The notes below the pieces were generated by a model. The model made no database searches. It saw only the letters and a program-made list of their open reading frames with translations, and was not told where the DNA came from. Shown in pieces: positions 6,926 to 9,198 of a stretch of DNA of 9,198 nucleotides. Numbering within the stretch: the stretch's first letter is position 1; each line of letters opens with the position of its first letter. A program made the position numbers and the translations under genes. Origin of the DNA: an uncultured Asticcacaulis sp. (GTDB taxonomy: Bacteria > Pseudomonadota > Alphaproteobacteria > Caulobacterales > Caulobacteraceae). The DNA lies in the NCBI GenBank assembly GCA_946480125.1, contig CAMLIY010000114.1, forward strand, positions 1 to 9,198. The letters run 5' to 3'.

Positions 6926-7570
6926 TCAGCCTTTGTGGCGCTCACGCAGGATATCCAGGACATTTTCGAGTTTGGTCTCACGCGCCATCAGCAGGACCGA
7001 CAGGTGATAAAGCAGGTCGGCGGCTTCGTTGTGCAGTTCATCGAGATCGCCGGCGCGACCGGCGAGCGCCGTCTCCAGACCCTCTTCACCGACCTTCTGG
7101 GCAATCTTGGCGACGCCCTTGTGCATCAGGCGCGCCGTATAGCTATCGGCTGGCGGCGCCTTGGCGCGATCAGCGACCACATGCGCCAGATGGCCCATGA
7201 AGCCGATGCCGGGGGCCTCTTCATGACCGAAGCAGGAGGTCGTCTTGGTATGACAGGTCGGGCCGTTCGGGCGGGCATAGACGAGCAGGGCGTCTTCATC
7301 GCAGTCGGCCAGGATGCGGTCGAGTTCGAGCGTGTCGCCGGAGGTCTCGCCCTTTTTCCACAGGCGATTCTTGGAACGCGACCAGAAGGTGACAAGGCCG
7401 CCCTGAAGCGTCGCCTTCAACGCCTCTGCGTTCATATAGCCGAGCATCAGGACCTGCAGGGTGTCAGCATCCTGCACCACGGCCGGCACGAGGCCATCGC
7501 CCTTGGCAAAATCGATCTGGTCGATATCGGCGACGGTCAGTGGATTGGGCAGTTTGTGGGCGTCTGGCAT
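6926..7570 (-). CDS. hisIE: bifunctional phosphoribosyl-AMP cyclohydrolase / phosphoribosyl-ATP pyrophosphohydrolase
   Basis: A cytoplasmic enzyme for histidine biosynthesis steps 2 and 3: the HisE half hydrolyses PR-ATP to PR-AMP, and the HisI half opens the adenine ring to give ProFAR. Residues about 1-120 are HisI, with VVQDADT (31-37), WSRSKNRLWKKGETSG (63-78), the metal-binding DCDED (89-93), and the zinc cysteines in GPTCHT (Cys106) and SCF (Cys113). Residues about 143-214 are HisE (MazG-like fold), with SYTARLM, KVGEEGLE (Glu162/163/166) and NEAADLLYH (181-189). The 214 residues fit the usual fused enzyme. AGAG seven bases upstream supports the start; a stronger GGAGG lies further away within a hairpin. 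It follows hisF after 82 bp. Most alphaproteobacteria are known for separate hisE and hisI genes, so the fusion is notable here. Confidence 0.97.
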   Translation of the reverse strand: MPDAHKLPNPLTVADIDQIDFAKGDGLVPAVVQDADTLQVLMLGYMNAEALKATLQGGLVTFWSRSKNRLWKKGETSGDTLELDRILADCDEDALLVYARPNGPTCHTKTTSCFGHEEAPGIGFMGHLAHVVADRAKAPPADSYTARLMHKGVAKIAQKVGEEGLETALAGRAGDLDELHNEAADLLYHLSVLLMARETKLENVLDILRERHKG

Positions 7571-7585
7571 TTTAATTCTCTTTTA

Positions 7586-7635
7586 CCTCCGCATCTTGAT
7601 GGGGAGGGGGACCGCCGCGCCCTTTGCGCGGTGGT
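7586..7635. repeat. double inverted repeat between hisF and hisIE
   Basis: Two neighbouring imperfect hairpins fill most of the 82-bp gap. The first pairs CCTCCGCATC (7586-7595) with GATGGGGAGG (7598-7607), with one mismatch. The second pairs ACCGCCGCGC (7611-7620) with GCGCGGTGGT (7626-7635), with one mismatch and the perfect core CCGCGC/GCGCGG. GC-rich paired modules of this kind, with GGGGAGGGGGACCG between the stems, resemble the dispersed intergenic repeats of Caulobacterales and sphingomonads. That assignment is from memory. They may instead stabilise the mRNA between cistrons. They lack a T-run and do not look like a terminator. Confidence 0.6.
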
Positions 7636-7652
7636 GGTGGGGTATCTTGCGT

Positions 7653-8420
7653 CTATAGTCTCACCGCTATTCCGGCGGCGCGAAGATCACGCTTCAGGTC
7701 CGGAATGGCAATGATTTTCTTGTGAAATACGCTGGCGGCGAGGGCGCCGGAGACATCGGCCTTATCGAACACCTCTTCGAAGTGCTCAGGCGCGCCGGCG
7801 CCGCCAGAAGCCACAAGCGGTATATCTATCAGGTCACGAACCAGCCGTAACTGCTTGATATCATATCCTTTACGCACGCCGTCCTGATTCATGCAGTTAA
7901 GTACGATCTCACCGGCGCCGCGGTGCTTCGCTTCAACCACCCAGTCCAGTGTGCGACGACCGGCCTGACGGATCTTATCCGGATCGCCGGAATATTGGTG
8001 GACGTAATAATCATCATCCATTTCGCGGCTGTCGATTCCTACCACTACGCATTGCGAACCGGCCATCTCGGCCAGTTCATTGATCAGGTCCGGACGTTCC
8101 AGCGCCGGCGAATTGATCGACACCTTGTCGGCGCCGCTGTTCAGGCACTTCACCGCCTGTTCGGCCGAGCGGATGCCGCCGGCGACGCAGAACGGGATAT
8201 CAAGCGCGCGGGCGATCTGGGACACCCAGTTGTAATCGACCGTACGGCCTTCGGCGGAGGCGGTGATATCGTAAAGCACCAGTTCGTCGGCGCCTTCGTC
8301 ACGGTAGCGCAGGGCCATGTCAACGGCGTCGCCGAGAATTTCGTGACCGACAAACTGTACGCCCTTGACGACCTTGCCATCCTTGACATCGAGACAGGGA
8401 ATGATGCGTCTAGCCAACAT
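7653..8420 (-). CDS. hisF: imidazole glycerol phosphate synthase, cyclase subunit
   Basis: HisF uses ammonia from its glutaminase partner HisH to convert PRFAR into imidazole glycerol phosphate and AICAR, linking histidine and purine synthesis. From the ATG at 8420 the protein has 255 residues, the normal length. It begins with the family N-terminus [15 protein letters not shown], and the two catalytic aspartates fall at the canonical positions Asp11 and Asp130 (GIDSRE). Phosphate-binding glycines are seen in VAGGIRS (79-85) and ASGGAG (204-209). The frame stays open 57 bp further upstream, but that extension only translates the intergenic hairpin and is not conserved HisF sequence. GGAAAG 8 bases before 8420 confirms the start. 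Motifs such as [14 protein letters not shown] and HQYSGDP are of the enterobacterial type; alphaproteobacterial HisF usually has LTSMDRDG at this place. Confidence 0.97.
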   Translation of the reverse strand: MLARRIIPCLDVKDGKVVKGVQFVGHEILGDAVDMALRYRDEGADELVLYDITASAEGRTVDYNWVSQIARALDIPFCVAGGIRSAEQAVKCLNSGADKVSINSPALERPDLINELAEMAGSQCVVVGIDSREMDDDYYVHQYSGDPDKIRQAGRRTLDWVVEAKHRGAGEIVLNCMNQDGVRKGYDIKQLRLVRDLIDIPLVASGGAGAPEHFEEVFDKADVSGALAASVFHKKIIAIPDLKRDLRAAGIAVRL

Positions 8421-8428
8421 TGCGAGCG

Positions 8429-8434
8429 CTTTCC
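8429..8434 (-). promoter_or_regulatory. hisF ribosome binding site
   Basis: GGAAAG on the minus strand stands 8 bases before the hisF ATG and decides between the internal start (8420) and the longer open frame (8477). Its first two bases belong to the 3' arm of the hairpin 8433-8457, so the structure could limit ribosome access. Confidence 0.6.
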
Positions 8435-8466
8435 AAAAAGTGTGACGCACTTTTTGGGTCAAAAAG
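8433..8466. repeat. three-arm inverted repeat in the hisA-hisF gap
   Basis: CCAAAAAGTG (8433-8442) and CACTTTTTGG (8448-8457) form a perfect 10-bp stem around five bases. The arm at 8450-8456 (CTTTTTG) can instead pair perfectly with CAAAAAG (8460-8466) across three bases. The two hairpins exclude each other, and the first includes the leading GG of the hisF ribosome binding site. Similar AAAAAGTG/CACTTTTT palindromes occur scattered between genes in alphaproteobacteria (from memory), so this may be a dispersed element inserted into the operon. Confidence 0.6.
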
Positions 8467-8506
8467 CGCGATAACAAAGGATGACTTCAATAGCGGGAAG
8501 CGAAGC

Positions 8507-9198
8507 TTATCCGACATTGAGGGCGGCCTTTAAATCTATGAGACCTTCGTAGATCGCCTTGCCGACAATGGCGCCATGCACACCGAGCGCTTTCAAATCA
8601 TACAGGTCTTCGACCGATTTCACCCCGCCGGAGGCCTGGATTTCGAGGTCCGGACGCTTCTTGCGCAGAGCCTTCATCAGGTCCATGTTCGGGCCCATCA
8701 GCATGCCATCGCGCGACACATCGGTGACCAGGATACGCTGGGCCACACCGAAGGGGTAGTAGTCAAGCACATCCCACAGCGAGATGCCGGAACCCTCGAC
8801 CCAGCCATGCAGGGCAGCGTCAAAATCACCATCCGCCGTCGGGAGCACGTCGAGCGCCAGGGTAATGCGGTCCTTGCCAAAATCACGCAGCCAGCCGCGC
8901 ACCTCTTCCGGATTTTTCACTGCCGCCGAGCCGACCACGACGGCTGAAACGCCGGCATCAAGCAGGGTCTGGACGTGTTCGCGGGTACGCACGCCGCCAC
9001 CTGTCTGGATCTTGGCGCGTGACGCCTTGGCCAGGCGGCCTATCAGTTCGTGCTGCTGCGGTGAACCGGCCTTGGCGCCATCCAGATCGACAATATGGAC
9101 CCACTGGGCGAACTCTTCATTGAACAGGTTGAGGCGCTTGAACGGATCGGAATCGTATTTGGTCACGGCGTCGAAACGCCCCTGCGCCAGGCGGACGC
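8507..9198 (-). CDS. hisA: HisA, ProFAR isomerase, N-terminus cut by window edge
   Basis: HisA is a TIM-barrel enzyme that isomerises ProFAR to PRFAR (histidine pathway step 4), the substrate of HisF. The frame is open from the window edge to the TAA at 8507, giving about 230 visible residues; some 15-17 N-terminal residues, including the first catalytic Asp (AIDL), lie outside. The visible part begins VRLAQGRFD, followed by VHIVDLDGAKAG, IQTGGGVRT, the second catalytic Asp in LALDV, TDVSRDGMLMGPN, ASGGVKS and GAIVGKAIYEG. The GTG at 9166 lies inside the conserved N-terminal segment and is not the start. The stretch GWVEGSGISL is closer to the enterobacterial HisA pattern GW-E-SGVSL than to usual alphaproteobacterial HisA. 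It is followed by hisF after 86 bp. Confidence 0.96.
   Translation of the reverse strand, partial: VRLAQGRFDAVTKYDSDPFKRLNLFNEEFAQWVHIVDLDGAKAGSPQQHELIGRLAKASRAKIQTGGGVRTREHVQTLLDAGVSAVVVGSAAVKNPEEVRGWLRDFGKDRITLALDVLPTADGDFDAALHGWVEGSGISLWDVLDYYPFGVAQRILVTDVSRDGMLMGPNMDLMKALRKKRPDLEIQASGGVKSVEDLYDLKALGVHGAIVGKAIYEGLIDLKAALNVG

Noticed and set aside
6899..7714. Long open frame of 271 codons on plus, antisense to hisIE and the end of hisF
   Set aside because: It mirrors clear his coding sequence, resembles no family I know, and contains the intergenic repeat. It is a shadow caused by high GC.
7923..8474. Plus-strand open frame of 183 codons antisense to hisF
   Set aside because: It lies opposite an unambiguous hisF and has no recognisable domain.
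8421..8477. N-terminal extension of hisF by 19 residues
   Set aside because: It translates the inverted repeat, lies before the canonical [11 protein letters not shown] start, and the Shine-Dalgarno at 8429-8434 fits the internal ATG.

Overview
The window looks like a chromosomal segment from an alphaproteobacterium of the Caulobacteraceae, perhaps Asticcacaulis-like. The evidence is a moderately high GC content, a TipN-like polarity protein, and candidate promoters resembling the Caulobacter housekeeping consensus (TTGACGS, 10-14 bases, GCTANAWC). The species is an inference. Every gene but one is on the minus strand, so in transcription order the window reads from high to low coordinates.

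Right part (9198 to 6926): the end of a histidine biosynthesis operon, hisA (start cut off by the window edge), hisF and a fused hisIE. Together these carry out steps 2, 3, 4 and 6 of the pathway (PRA-PH, PRA-CH, HisA isomerase, HisF cyclase). Gene order, the HisI-HisE fusion and sequence motifs resemble the gammaproteobacterial/Bacteroidetes operon more than the usual alphaproteobacterial hisHAFE set. Both intergenic gaps (about 85 bp each) are filled with strong inverted repeats. One of these overlaps the hisF ribosome binding site.

Middle part (6867 to 4841): two small DUF805 membrane proteins, both on minus, flank the only plus-strand gene, a Cupin_8/JmjC-type Fe(II)/2-oxoglutarate oxygenase. 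Its iron and cosubstrate residues match those of human FIH. The oxygenase and the left DUF805 gene diverge from a 108-bp gap where two candidate promoters stand back to back. The oxygenase and the right DUF805 gene converge and share 4 bp at their stop codons.

Left part (4632 to 1): a TipN-like polar scaffold (two membrane helices, long coiled coil, C-terminal domain), followed with a 4-bp ATGA overlap by an L-Ala-D/L-Glu dipeptide epimerase, then by a proline iminopeptidase that runs off the left edge. This looks like one transcription unit joining a cell-pole/division-site marker to enzymes of peptide and probably murein-peptide breakdown.

No rRNA, tRNA, CRISPR array, insertion sequence or phage gene is visible. 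The only gene-free stretch above 200 bp is 4633-4840, which holds the presumed tipN leader.
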